From Verrucomicrobiota bacterium (GTDB lineage: Bacteria > Verrucomicrobiota > Kiritimatiellia > JAHIZV01): DNA of 54,709 nucleotides. How positions within the stretch are numbered: the stretch's first letter is position 1; every line of letters starts with the position of its first letter. The position numbers were made by a program, and so were the translations under genes. Under the pieces are notes generated by a model that searched no databases, was not told the DNA's origin, and saw only the letters and a list, made by a program, of their open reading frames with translations. This document shows positions 48,040 through 54,709 of this stretch, one piece after another. Location: the NCBI GenBank assembly GCA_018814445.1, contig JAHIZV010000004.1:1-54709 (forward strand), in the 5' to 3' direction.

Positions 48040-48068
48040 TTTACAAGTCATAGGTCGATGGATATAGT
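48040..48068 (+). promoter_or_regulatory. Sigma-70-type promoter of rpsO-pnp
   Basis: TTTACA (48040-48045), a 17-nt spacer and TATAGT (48063-48068) are close to consensus. The leader to the rpsO start is about 53 nt. Confidence 0.7.
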
Positions 48069-48127
48069 CGCCCCCCAAGATAAAGAAAAGAGAGAGAAAA
48101 ACGAGAAGGAGAGGTCTGGAAAGGGTT

Positions 48128-48391
48128 ATGGATAGCGCAGGAAAAGCAGCTATTAAGGAAGAATACAAGTTGCACGAACGGGATACGGGTTCCGTTGAGG
48201 TGCAGGTAGCCCTTCTATCCAGCCGCATCAAGGAATTGACGGAGCATCTCCGTTTTCATCGTAAGGATCACAGCTCTCGCCGTGGCCTTATCATGATGGT
48301 GAGTAAACGCCGCCGCTTGCTGGATTATGTTTTCGGCAAGGACCGGGCGCGTTATCAGCGGCTGATTGAGCGGCTTGGTCTGCGTCGCTAG
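48128..48391 (+). CDS. rpsO: 30S ribosomal protein S15
   Basis: This 87-residue protein binds 16S rRNA helices early in 30S assembly. It shows the family pattern: [49 protein letters not shown] and [12 protein letters not shown]. The ATG at 48128 follows AAAGGG. pnp lies 170 nt downstream, as in most bacteria. S15 often represses its own mRNA; whether this short leader can do so cannot be told by eye. Confidence 0.97.
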   Translation: MDSAGKAAIKEEYKLHERDTGSVEVQVALLSSRIKELTEHLRFHRKDHSSRRGLIMMVSKRRRLLDYVFGKDRARYQRLIERLGLRR

Positions 48392-48561
48392 ATTCCTTTC
48401 TGCGCGTCTGCGCATCCGAAAACATCCTGTATCCAACGTGCATGGGGCACATAGCCAACGTATTCTGTTTACGTATCCTGGCGGACAACAGGGGCCGATC
48501 AAACCGCAACTGAAGTAACCCGCGCGGAAGAACCGGCATTCAGACTCTCAGAAAGGTAAGC

Positions 48562-50667
48562 ATGAAGAACACGAAAAAAATCGAAGTAGAAGTAGGCAGT
48601 AAGACACTCACATTTGAATCAGGCGCACTGGCACAGCAAGCCGGAGGCGCTGTCACGGTCCAGTTGGGGGAGACGATCGTTTTCTCCGCGGTGACCGCCG
48701 CAAAGAAGCCCCGTGAGGGCATGGATTACTTTCCTTTACAGGTCGAATACCGCGAGAAATTCTACGCGGCCGGCCGTTTCCCCGGAGGTTACTTCAAGCG
48801 GGAAGCCCGTCCTTCGGAGAAAGAGATTCTGATCTCCCGCGCCACCGACCGTCCCATCCGCCCGTTGTTCCCCAAGGGGTATTTCAACGAGGTCCAGATC
48901 ATCAACTCGTTGATGAGCGCAGACGGCGAGAATGAGGCGGAAGCATTGAATATCAACGTGGCAAGCGCCGCGCTGACCATTTCGGATATCCCTTTTCAGG
49001 GTCCTATCGCCGCTGTGAAAGTCGGCAGAATCGATGGACAGTTCGTCGTGAACCCGACGCATGCTGAAATGGCGAAAAGCGACATCAATCTGCTGTACGT
49101 CAGCACCAGCGAGCTTCCTGTCATGATTGAGGGCGACGCGAAAGAAGTCCCCGAAGCAGACATGGTTGCCGCGATGAAGTTCGGCCACGAGTATACGGTC
49201 AAGATTATTGACGCTCAGCTCAAACTGCGCGCGGAACTCGGACTTCCGAAGAAGACAGTGGAAGTGCCGGAAGAGGATCACGCGCTTGTCGACAGGATGC
49301 GCGATCTGATCGGCGGGGAAATAGCTGAAGCCCTGACGATAAGCGGCAAGCAGGAACGCCATGACAAGGTCAACGAGCTTAAGGAGAAGGCGAAAGCCGC
49401 TCTTCTCGAAGCAGATCCTGAGATGGCGGAGAACGATTTCTTCCACGCGTTCGACGATCTGGAGATCGAAGTGGTGCGGAACAATATTCTTGATAAGGGC
49501 GTGCGCATTGACGGACGGGGTTTTGACGAACTTCGCTCGCTCGATGCGGAAGTGGGTCTGTTCCCGCGGACGCACGGATCGGCTGTATTCAGCCGCGGTG
49601 AAACTCAGGCGCTGGCCACGATCACTCTGGGAACCATATCGGATGCGCAGTCGATGGACGCCGTAAGCGGCGGCGCCGACGAGAAACGGTTCATGCTGCA
49701 CTACAACTTCCCCCCGTATTCAGTCGGTGAAACCGGGCGTATCGGTTTCACGGGACGCCGGGAAATCGGTCACGGAAATCTCGCCGAGCGCTCGCTTGCG
49801 CCGGTGCTTCCTGATGAGTATCCCTACACGGTCCGTATCGTATCCGAAATCATGGGCTCGAACGGTTCCAGCTCGATGGCAAGTATCTGCGTCGGCACAC
49901 TCGCGCTTATGGATGCCGGAGTGAAGATCAAGAAGCCTGTGGCGGGAATCTCGATCGGCCTGGTGACTGGTGGCGACAAGGCCGTGCTGATCACGGATAT
50001 TCTCGGAGCGGAAGACCATTGCGGCGATATGGACTTCAAAGTCGCAGGAACGCGTGACGGTGTCACGGGCTTCCAGGTGGACCTGAAGCTGACGGGACTC
50101 CGTTGGGATCTGGTAGAGGGCGCGTTCGAGAAGTCCCGTGTTGCTCGCGGCAAAATCCTGGACTTCATGGCGACCGTGCTGGCTGATGCCCGCGAAGAGT
50201 TGTCCAGGCATGCACCGCGAATCGAAACGCTCAAGATCAATCCGGACAAGATAGGCGCGCTGATTGGGCCGGGCGGCAAGAACATCCGCCGCATCACGGA
50301 CACACACAACGTTCAGATCGATATCGAAGATGACGGGACGGTAAATATCTTCAGTACCGATGGCGAGTCCATGGCCGCGGCCGTCGCCGAGGTGGCGATG
50401 ATTTCCGCCGAGGCTGAAGAAGGCAAGATTTACAACGGCCGCGTGACGGGAGTGAAGGATTTCGGCGCTTTTGTTGAGATCCTGCCGGGTAAAGAAGGTC
50501 TCGTCCACATCAGCGAACTTGCGGACTTCAGAGTAAAAACGGTTGAAGACATCTGCAAGGTCGGCGACCAGATGTGGGTCAAGTGTCTGAGTGTCGAAGA
50601 CAACGGCAAGATCCGGTTAAGCCGCAGAGCTGCGCTCGCTGAAAAAGATGCGGAATCCCAGGAGTAG
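48562..50667 (+). CDS. pnp: Polynucleotide phosphorylase
   Basis: This 701-residue 3'-5' exoribonuclease (phosphorolytic) has two RNase PH domains (about residues 1-230 and 310-540; [16 protein letters not shown] and [13 protein letters not shown]), then a KH domain ([13 protein letters not shown]) and an S1 domain ([28 protein letters not shown]). It acts in RNA decay, often with RNase E. The ATG has AAAGG 6 nt upstream. The 170-nt gap after rpsO contains a TGCGC/GCGCA hairpin that could be part of autoregulation. Confidence 0.97.
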   Translation: MKNTKKIEVEVGSKTLTFESGALAQQAGGAVTVQLGETIVFSAVTAAKKPREGMDYFPLQVEYREKFYAAGRFPGGYFKREARPSEKEILISRATDRPIRPLFPKGYFNEVQIINSLMSADGENEAEALNINVASAALTISDIPFQGPIAAVKVGRIDGQFVVNPTHAEMAKSDINLLYVSTSELPVMIEGDAKEVPEADMVAAMKFGHEYTVKIIDAQLKLRAELGLPKKTVEVPEEDHALVDRMRDLIGGEIAEALTISGKQERHDKVNELKEKAKAALLEADPEMAENDFFHAFDDLEIEVVRNNILDKGVRIDGRGFDELRSLDAEVGLFPRTHGSAVFSRGETQALATITLGTISDAQSMDAVSGGADEKRFMLHYNFPPYSVGETGRIGFTGRREIGHGNLAERSLAPVLPDEYPYTVRIVSEIMGSNGSSSMASICVGTLALMDAGVKIKKPVAGISIGLVTGGDKAVLITDILGAEDHCGDMDFKVAGTRDGVTGFQVDLKLTGLRWDLVEGAFEKSRVARGKILDFMATVLADAREELSRHAPRIETLKINPDKIGALIGPGGKNIRRITDTHNVQIDIEDDGTVNIFSTDGESMAAAVAEVAMISAEAEEGKIYNGRVTGVKDFGAFVEILPGKEGLVHISELADFRVKTVEDICKVGDQMWVKCLSVEDNGKIRLSRRAALAEKDAESQE

Positions 50668-50693
50668 ATCCGGTCTGCGGCACAGCGTCGGAC

Positions 50694-51359
50694 ATGGGTT
50701 CTTCACCTTCCATCAGGATCACGAAGCAGCTTAGACAGCGGCAGTCGCGGATACTCGAGCTTCTGAGCGCGGAGTATCCCGATGCCGGTTGTGAACTCGA
50801 TTTCACGACGGTTCTTGAATTGACGGTCGCGACGATTCTCTCTGCCCAGTGCACAGACAAGCGGGTCAACATGGTGACGCCCTCCCTTTTCCGGAAGTAC
50901 AGGTCCGCGTCCGACTGGGCGGTTGTACCACAGGACGTGTTAGAGAAGGAAATCCGGTCCACCGGCTTCTTCAGAAACAAAGCCCGCAACATCCGGGCGT
51001 TGGCCGCGAGGCTCGATAAGGACTTTGGAGGGCAGGTCCCGGATGATCTGGACACGCTGGTGAAGTTGCCGGGAATAGGCCGGAAGACGGCGAATCTCAT
51101 TCTGGCCGTCGGCTATGGCAGACCGGGCATAGTTGTCGACACCCATTTTAAACGGGTTTCCACCCGCCTTGGTTTCACAAATCACTCGAATCCCGATAGA
51201 ATCGAGTTCGACCTCAAGACATTGGTCCCGGAAGAAGAGTGGAGTCAGTGGTCGCACTGCATGGTCTTTCACGGTCGCAGGTGTTGCTCCGCACGGAAAC
51301 CGGACTGCGGTAGATGCCCCGTTGCGACGCTTTGTCCGTCGTGCGTTGCAAAGAGTTGA
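50694..51359 (+). CDS. nth: Endonuclease III
   Basis: This 221-residue DNA glycosylase/AP lyase removes oxidised pyrimidines. The HhH-GPD core has [15 protein letters not shown] with the catalytic Lys and VVDTHFKRV with the catalytic Asp. The C-terminal 4Fe-4S loop is C-x6-C-x2-C-x5-C ([18 protein letters not shown]). It starts 26 nt after pnp on the same strand and may share its transcript. Confidence 0.95.
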   Translation: MGSSPSIRITKQLRQRQSRILELLSAEYPDAGCELDFTTVLELTVATILSAQCTDKRVNMVTPSLFRKYRSASDWAVVPQDVLEKEIRSTGFFRNKARNIRALAARLDKDFGGQVPDDLDTLVKLPGIGRKTANLILAVGYGRPGIVVDTHFKRVSTRLGFTNHSNPDRIEFDLKTLVPEEEWSQWSHCMVFHGRRCCSARKPDCGRCPVATLCPSCVAKS

Positions 51360-51378
51360 ACGTGTGTCTGTAGTGGCG

Positions 51379-51405
51379 GATTGCTAACAGGCGGGAAAGC
51401 GTATA
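51379..51405 (+). promoter_or_regulatory. Putative promoter of the charged-tail exported protein gene
   Basis: A perfect TATAAT (51400-51405) is preceded by TTGCTA (51379-51384) at a short 15-nt spacing. It lies 62 nt before the ATG. Confidence 0.45.
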
Positions 51406-51467
51406 ATGTGTAATCTGCCTCTTTGCTTGAAGATAGAAAGCGCTGTTGAGCCCGGAGGAGGGATCTC

Positions 51468-52709
51468 ATGCGAATGAAACGAATAGTTTGGGCTTTGATT
51501 CTTATCACCGGCTGGGCGATGCAGTGGGCGCCGGCGGCAAGTTCCGCTGACCGCGAGCGCTACGTTGAGGTGGAGGCGGAAGACGTTCTCAGAAGCCCGC
51601 AGAGCTTCTGGTTGATCGGGATCGTCTTCAGCGACACGCTGTTATCCCCACCGTCGGACCGACTGACGAAGATCAACGACTCGCGCTACGCCGAATTTTC
51701 CACAAAGATTATCGGTAAGTGCTACGCAAGCACGGAACTCCTTCCCGATCTTAAGGACGCCGAACCAGGGCAGGAATTTATCTTTACGGGAACCGTCATC
51801 TCGACGCCCGGCTCTTTCTTCGGGGGAAAAGCCGGCTACGAGGTAGTTGTCAGCAAGGCGGTTCCCTCGATTGCCGCCTCCGATGAGAAGGCCGCGGATA
51901 TTTTCGCGGGTCTGACCGATGATACGGTTGTGCCGGAAGGTCAGCCTCTTGAGGAGATGCTATCGATCCTTACCCGGACCAAGGCGAATCTGGTCGGCTA
52001 CGTTCTGGAGAACGACCTCGATCTCACCGAAGTATTTGAATCTGAATCAAAGCACTCGACCGAAATTCGCGACATCATCAGGCAGATCGTCCGCTCCGAG
52101 GAAAATGAGCGCAAGACGACCAGTTCCGAAATCCTCACGCGCTTTATCTATGCGCTCATAAAGCAGGACGCACTCGGGAGCGAGAGCGAAGAGTCCGAGA
52201 TGGGAGAGCCGGCCGTCGAAGCGACAGAGGAACCTGACGCGAAGCCGTTGTCCAAACGCGAACTCAAGCGCTTGGCGAAGGAACGGAAAAAGGCCGAAGA
52301 AGAAGCCGACAAAGCCCGCATAGTCGCTGAGAAGAAGCTTGCGGCCAAACGCGCGGAAGCTGAGAAGCAGCGGGAAAAAGATGAGGCGATGAGGCAGAAA
52401 AAAGAGGAACGAGCCTCTGATGCGAAGGTCGGACAGTCGGGGAAGAGGCGGTTCTTCGGACTTCTCGGGCCGAAGAAGACAGCCGAGCAAATAGCTGAAG
52501 AGCAAAGACTTGAACAAGAGAAGCGTGCGGACGAAGCTGCAGAGCGTGAAGCCGCCGAAGCTCAGAAGTTGCGGGAGAAGGAAGAGACGCGCCGGGCAAA
52601 AGAGGACGCAAAGAGGAAGAAACAGCAGGAGAAATCCCGGAAGAAAGCGGCAACGGAACAGGAAGAACCCGCAGATAACGGTGACATTTACGCCCCCATC
52701 GGGCGGTAG
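51468..52709 (+). CDS. Exported protein with long charged coiled-coil tail
   Basis: This 413-residue protein has a signal peptide (MKRIVWALILITGW...SSA), then a soluble domain of about 110 residues (VEVEAEDVLRSPQSFW ... FTGTVISTPGSFFGG) that may be OB/beta-rich. A helical middle follows, and from about residue 255 a tail made almost only of Lys, Glu, Arg, Ala and Gln (REAAEAQKLREKEETRRAKE), interrupted by KRRFFGLLGPKKTAEQ at about residue 325. The tail should form a long helix or coiled coil. No family is recognised. It has its own TATAAT box and precedes tRNA-Thr. Confidence 0.75.
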   Translation: MRMKRIVWALILITGWAMQWAPAASSADRERYVEVEAEDVLRSPQSFWLIGIVFSDTLLSPPSDRLTKINDSRYAEFSTKIIGKCYASTELLPDLKDAEPGQEFIFTGTVISTPGSFFGGKAGYEVVVSKAVPSIAASDEKAADIFAGLTDDTVVPEGQPLEEMLSILTRTKANLVGYVLENDLDLTEVFESESKHSTEIRDIIRQIVRSEENERKTTSSEILTRFIYALIKQDALGSESEESEMGEPAVEATEEPDAKPLSKRELKRLAKERKKAEEEADKARIVAEKKLAAKRAEAEKQREKDEAMRQKKEERASDAKVGQSGKRRFFGLLGPKKTAEQIAEEQRLEQEKRADEAAEREAAEAQKLREKEETRRAKEDAKRKKQQEKSRKKAATEQEEPADNGDIYAPIGR

Positions 52710-52820
52710 AACCGATGTCCAGAAGTTGCTTGAACGCGCGCGATCCAGCCCTATAGTCTTCCCCGTCTGATTCTGCGGAGTGCAGCAGTCTCCTCTTCAA
52801 CATGACAGATCTATTATTGG

Positions 52821-52896
52821 GCCAGCTTAGCTCAGTTGGTAGAGCAGCTGATTTGTAATCAGCAGGTCGTCGGTTCGAGCCCGACAGCTGGCTCCA
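52821..52896 (+). tRNA. tRNA-Thr (anticodon TGT)
   Basis: The cloverleaf is complete: acceptor GCCAGCT/AGCTGGC, D-stem GCTC/GAGC, anticodon stem GCTGA/TCAGC around loop TTTGTAA (anticodon TGT, threonine ACA), variable loop AGGTC, T-stem GTCGG/CCGAC with TTCGAGC, discriminator T and encoded CCA. A stem (CCAGTTTT/AAAACTGG, 52894-52917) starts at the encoded CCA. Confidence 0.97.
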
Positions 52897-52915
52897 GTTT
52901 TTTCCTAAGAAAACT

Positions 52916-52928
52916 GGGCAAAAAGCCC
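52916..52928 (+). terminator. Hairpin after tRNA-Thr
   Basis: GGGC, a 5-nt A loop and GCCC form a small stem followed by TTATTT, about 20 nt past the tRNA end. Confidence 0.45.
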
Positions 52929-53146
52929 TTATTTATGCGCCTTTTCTGCCTTTCCTCTGTTCCCTTCCGTTCTCAACTATACCCATGTTTTCCTAGGGGT
53001 GTTCCCCGACTTAGACAACCATAAGCAACCACTTGGCCTCTATGACGCCGAATCTGGCAGACCACACAAGGAGTTATGTCGGGCGGTGTTCAGCGTTTCT
53101 GGGGTGTTAGAAAGCGCAAAGAAGTGCTTCTGGCGTTTTGAATGCG

Positions 53147-53260
53147 GCGTGTGTCGGCAATATACCCCACCCCCGCGCCCCCTCGTTGTATATCTATATA
53201 CCCATAGATCAAACTTGGAGCTCACTCCGCCGACTATTCTTTGTGCTGTTCAGCAGAGAC
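53147..53260. repeat. Diverged ~100-bp repeat, copy 1
   Basis: This copy shares with 54028-54125 the order GTGTC-GC, TACCCC-CCCC, GCGCCCCC, ATATA, ATCA-AC, GAGC-CACTCCG, TGTTCAGC, at roughly 70% identity by eye. It overlaps the 3' end of the zinc-ribbon gene (stop at 53234). It contains the palindromic AT-rich core TATATCTATATA. Confidence 0.6.
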
Positions 53261-53704
53261 GCCCTCTGCATCTAGGTGGCCGCGGGACTTCTTAGTTATC
53301 CAGACGAATCCGTAGAAAAGCAGTAGAGCATATGAGGTCATTATGATGGCTGGGGATAGTGGGCCGAAGTAGGGCAAGAGCGACACTCTTAGAGAGTTGA
53401 CGCTCGATAGGAAGAATAACCAACAGGCAGGCCATAGGAGATAAAGGACGATCCTGCGACCCCAGAATACTACCTGCAAACTTTCCTGTTGATCGATGGC
53501 CGGGGGGGATTCCTGAGTCAATACCTGGGGTGCGGGCTCCAGTCTTTGAGTGTCGCCTGCTCTCTTCCTTGAATCCGGCGCACCACCACTTGCTGACACA
53601 TGTTCGTCTCTAGCTGTCACGCGAAGCTTCTTGCCACAACTGGGGCAGAAGTTGCTTTCGGGGGGACATGCACATTCACAAAACGGGCATTCTATCTGAG
53701 ACAT
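53234..53704 (-). CDS. Zinc-ribbon membrane protein
   Basis: This 156-residue protein begins with a zinc ribbon (CPFCECACPPESNFCPSCGKK; two CxxC pairs), followed by a polar linker of about 55 residues and two hydrophobic segments (about residues 84-102 and 112-135), then a charged tail. This layout recurs in bacterial proteins of unknown function. The gene lies alone between the two copies of a diverged repeat, in a region of low coding density, and may be a mobile or recently acquired cassette. No function can be assigned. Confidence 0.7.
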   Translation of the reverse strand: MSQIECPFCECACPPESNFCPSCGKKLRVTARDEHVSASGGAPDSRKRAGDTQRLEPAPQVLTQESPPAIDQQESLQVVFWGRRIVLYLLWPACWLFFLSSVNSLRVSLLPYFGPLSPAIIMTSYALLLFYGFVWITKKSRGHLDAEGVSAEQHKE

Positions 53705-54192
53705 ATAGCACCTCCATTCATAGAATCCTACCGCACCACAGGGCCTCTATCACGTTGAATCTAAGGGATCAAACTCTTGACTAAGCCGATACGGAAATCA
53801 GCATAACGCCGCCGTCAATATCCCTGCTCGAAAGATCATGCCGCTTAGAATGCCCCTTCCCGCTTCAACGTAAGGCCCAAATCGTGACGAACGGGGGTAG
53901 ATTCGATGTTGGAGACGTATAAGGTAGATCGTGGCTTCTAGGCCGAATGCGGAAGAGAATTGCAGCGTTGTGGACAGGACGCACCTCTCGTTGACAACAG
54001 ATAGTGTGGGGACATGACTCTTGCCGTGGGTGTCAGCGAGTACCCCGCCCCCTGCGCCCCCTTCTTCATATACTAGTATCCGTTCGTCACACTGCGAGCG
54101 CACTCCGTCAGCCTTGTTCAGCTGCCCTGTTCGCATAGCGATTCACCACCTGTACGATTCGCTCGGCCGAAGGAGTTCAGCAGCGTTGAATA
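53705..54192. other. Gap without a supported gene; contains repeat copy 2
   Basis: No reading frame here looks like a protein: a 112-codon minus-strand frame (53798-54136) has no recognisable domain and runs across the repeat. The segment holds the second repeat copy and three further short GTTCAGC/GTTGAAT-like motifs near its right end. Confidence 0.4.
54028..54125. repeat. Diverged ~100-bp repeat, copy 2
   Basis: This is the direct-repeat partner of 53147-53260 in the same orientation, with a shorter GAGCGCACTCCG-to-TGTTCAGC interval. With copy 1 it brackets a unit of about 880 bp that holds the zinc-ribbon gene. Confidence 0.6.
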
Positions 54193-54240
54193 ATGGACGG
54201 TCAGATGCTAGAAACGAATGAATATAGGGGGATGTGTCTG

Positions 54241-54709
54241 ATGTTCCATAATAGATTCCACTCTAGGGCTGCCGTTGCAGTGCTCGTCTTTGGGGTTGTT
54301 CTTCAATGCGTAGATTCAGGAGGCGCGGAAGGGCCGAGGGTAAATCCCAGTGTGATTGCAGGGGACTCAATTTGGGTAGATGCTCTAAAGGCCTTGCGGG
54401 TTCAAGCCGGGGGCGACTGTCGTAGTGCGATGAGCAAACTCTATGGAATAGCTCACTACTATCATGCAGATTCAAGCAACTACGATCTACCATCCGCCCT
54501 CAAGAACGTACAGCTGCTCATTCGGAAGTATCCGAACAATGCTCAACCGTATATTCTTTACGCTTACATTGCGCATTACTCGACTCTCGCGAATGAAGCA
54601 GAGCGTGCGCTCGATCACGCGCGGACCCTCGATCCTTCAAATGCGGATGTGTGGATCGCACTTGCAGATTTCGAGCATGGTCGAGCCGTTGAGAAGTCAA
54701 CTGAAGAAA
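54241..54709 (+). CDS. Exported TPR-like protein, 3' end outside the window
   Basis: This open frame runs to the end of the window (156 codons seen, no stop). It starts MFHNRFHSRAAVAVLVFGVV, a signal sequence ending near CVDSGGA (a lipoprotein reading is possible but the residue before Cys is atypical). The visible mature part is helical with TPR-like spacing: LIRKYPNNAQPYILYAYIAH and ALDHARTLDPSNADVWIALA. AGGGGG sits 9 nt before this ATG; in-frame ATGs at 54193, 54205 and 54232 exist but give no better start. Function unknown. Confidence 0.7.
   Translation, partial: MFHNRFHSRAAVAVLVFGVVLQCVDSGGAEGPRVNPSVIAGDSIWVDALKALRVQAGGDCRSAMSKLYGIAHYYHADSSNYDLPSALKNVQLLIRKYPNNAQPYILYAYIAHYSTLANEAERALDHARTLDPSNADVWIALADFEHGRAVEKSTEE

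Noticed and set aside
53798-54136. 112-codon minus-strand frame as a gene
   Set aside because: It crosses the diverged repeat, has no domain or convincing start signal, and its composition looks like chance.
54395-54418. T-loop-like GGGTTCAAGCC as a tRNA fragment or att site
   Set aside because: It lies within the TPR-like coding frame and does not match the tRNA-Thr 3' end over a useful length.

Overview
The window is bacterial chromosome of moderate GC content, densely coded, with a typical bacterial housekeeping set: nusA-infB-rbfA-truB-ribF, rpoN, gyrB-gyrA, rpsO-pnp, HU, gcvP and a tRNA-Thr. It also has outer-membrane features (an LptF/G permease, a secretin-like protein, a beta-barrel candidate, lipoproteins), so the cell is Gram-negative. 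A GH20 glycosidase, a parallel beta-helix protein, a PPi-type phosphofructokinase and lipoproteins with Gly/Ser-rich Ig-like repeats suggest the PVC superphylum, perhaps the Kiritimatiellota/Verrucomicrobiota side. That placement is inference from gene style, not from a marker phylogeny.

Layout. 142-7186 (minus) is a tight seven-gene run: exonuclease III, a secreted thermonuclease-like protein, a membrane-anchored protein with three TRAM-like repeats, a membrane NERD-domain protein, two tiny membrane proteins and ComEC. It looks like a nucleic-acid capture, cutting and import locus, and its ComEC carries a degenerate metallo-beta-lactamase domain. 7187-9096 is an accessory pocket: a repeat cluster, then a RelE/HigB-like toxin and HTH antitoxin followed by a third ORF broken by one in-frame amber codon. 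9097-12659 encodes a heterodimeric ABC exporter. 12745-16037 (minus) pairs a GH20 enzyme with an exported protein of unknown function. 16174-18417 holds an LptF/G permease and QueG.

18439-24883 (minus) is the translation/transcription-factor operon, preceded by an MBL-fold hydrolase and a terminator-like hairpin in front of nusA. A perfect 38-bp palindrome lies between that hydrolase and rpoN. 26637-29022 holds a lipoprotein, a UDP-glucuronate decarboxylase and an FHA protein. 29052-34024 (minus) is gyrB-gyrA. 34302-37896 (minus) encodes three exported proteins: parallel beta-helix, secretin-like and outer-membrane-like. gcvP stands alone at 38035-40917, and its last codons and stop lie inside a perfect 48-bp palindrome. 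41448-44263 (minus) is a DsbD plus redoxin-lipoprotein pair, followed by PPi-phosphofructokinase, DivPAP, HU, MetF, rpsO-pnp, endonuclease III and an exported protein with a highly charged tail.

After tRNA-Thr (52821-52896) the coding density drops. This right end carries a zinc-ribbon membrane protein framed by two diverged copies of a ~100-bp repeat, and the start of an exported TPR-like protein that runs off the window. No IS transposase, CRISPR array, rRNA or prophage module was seen.
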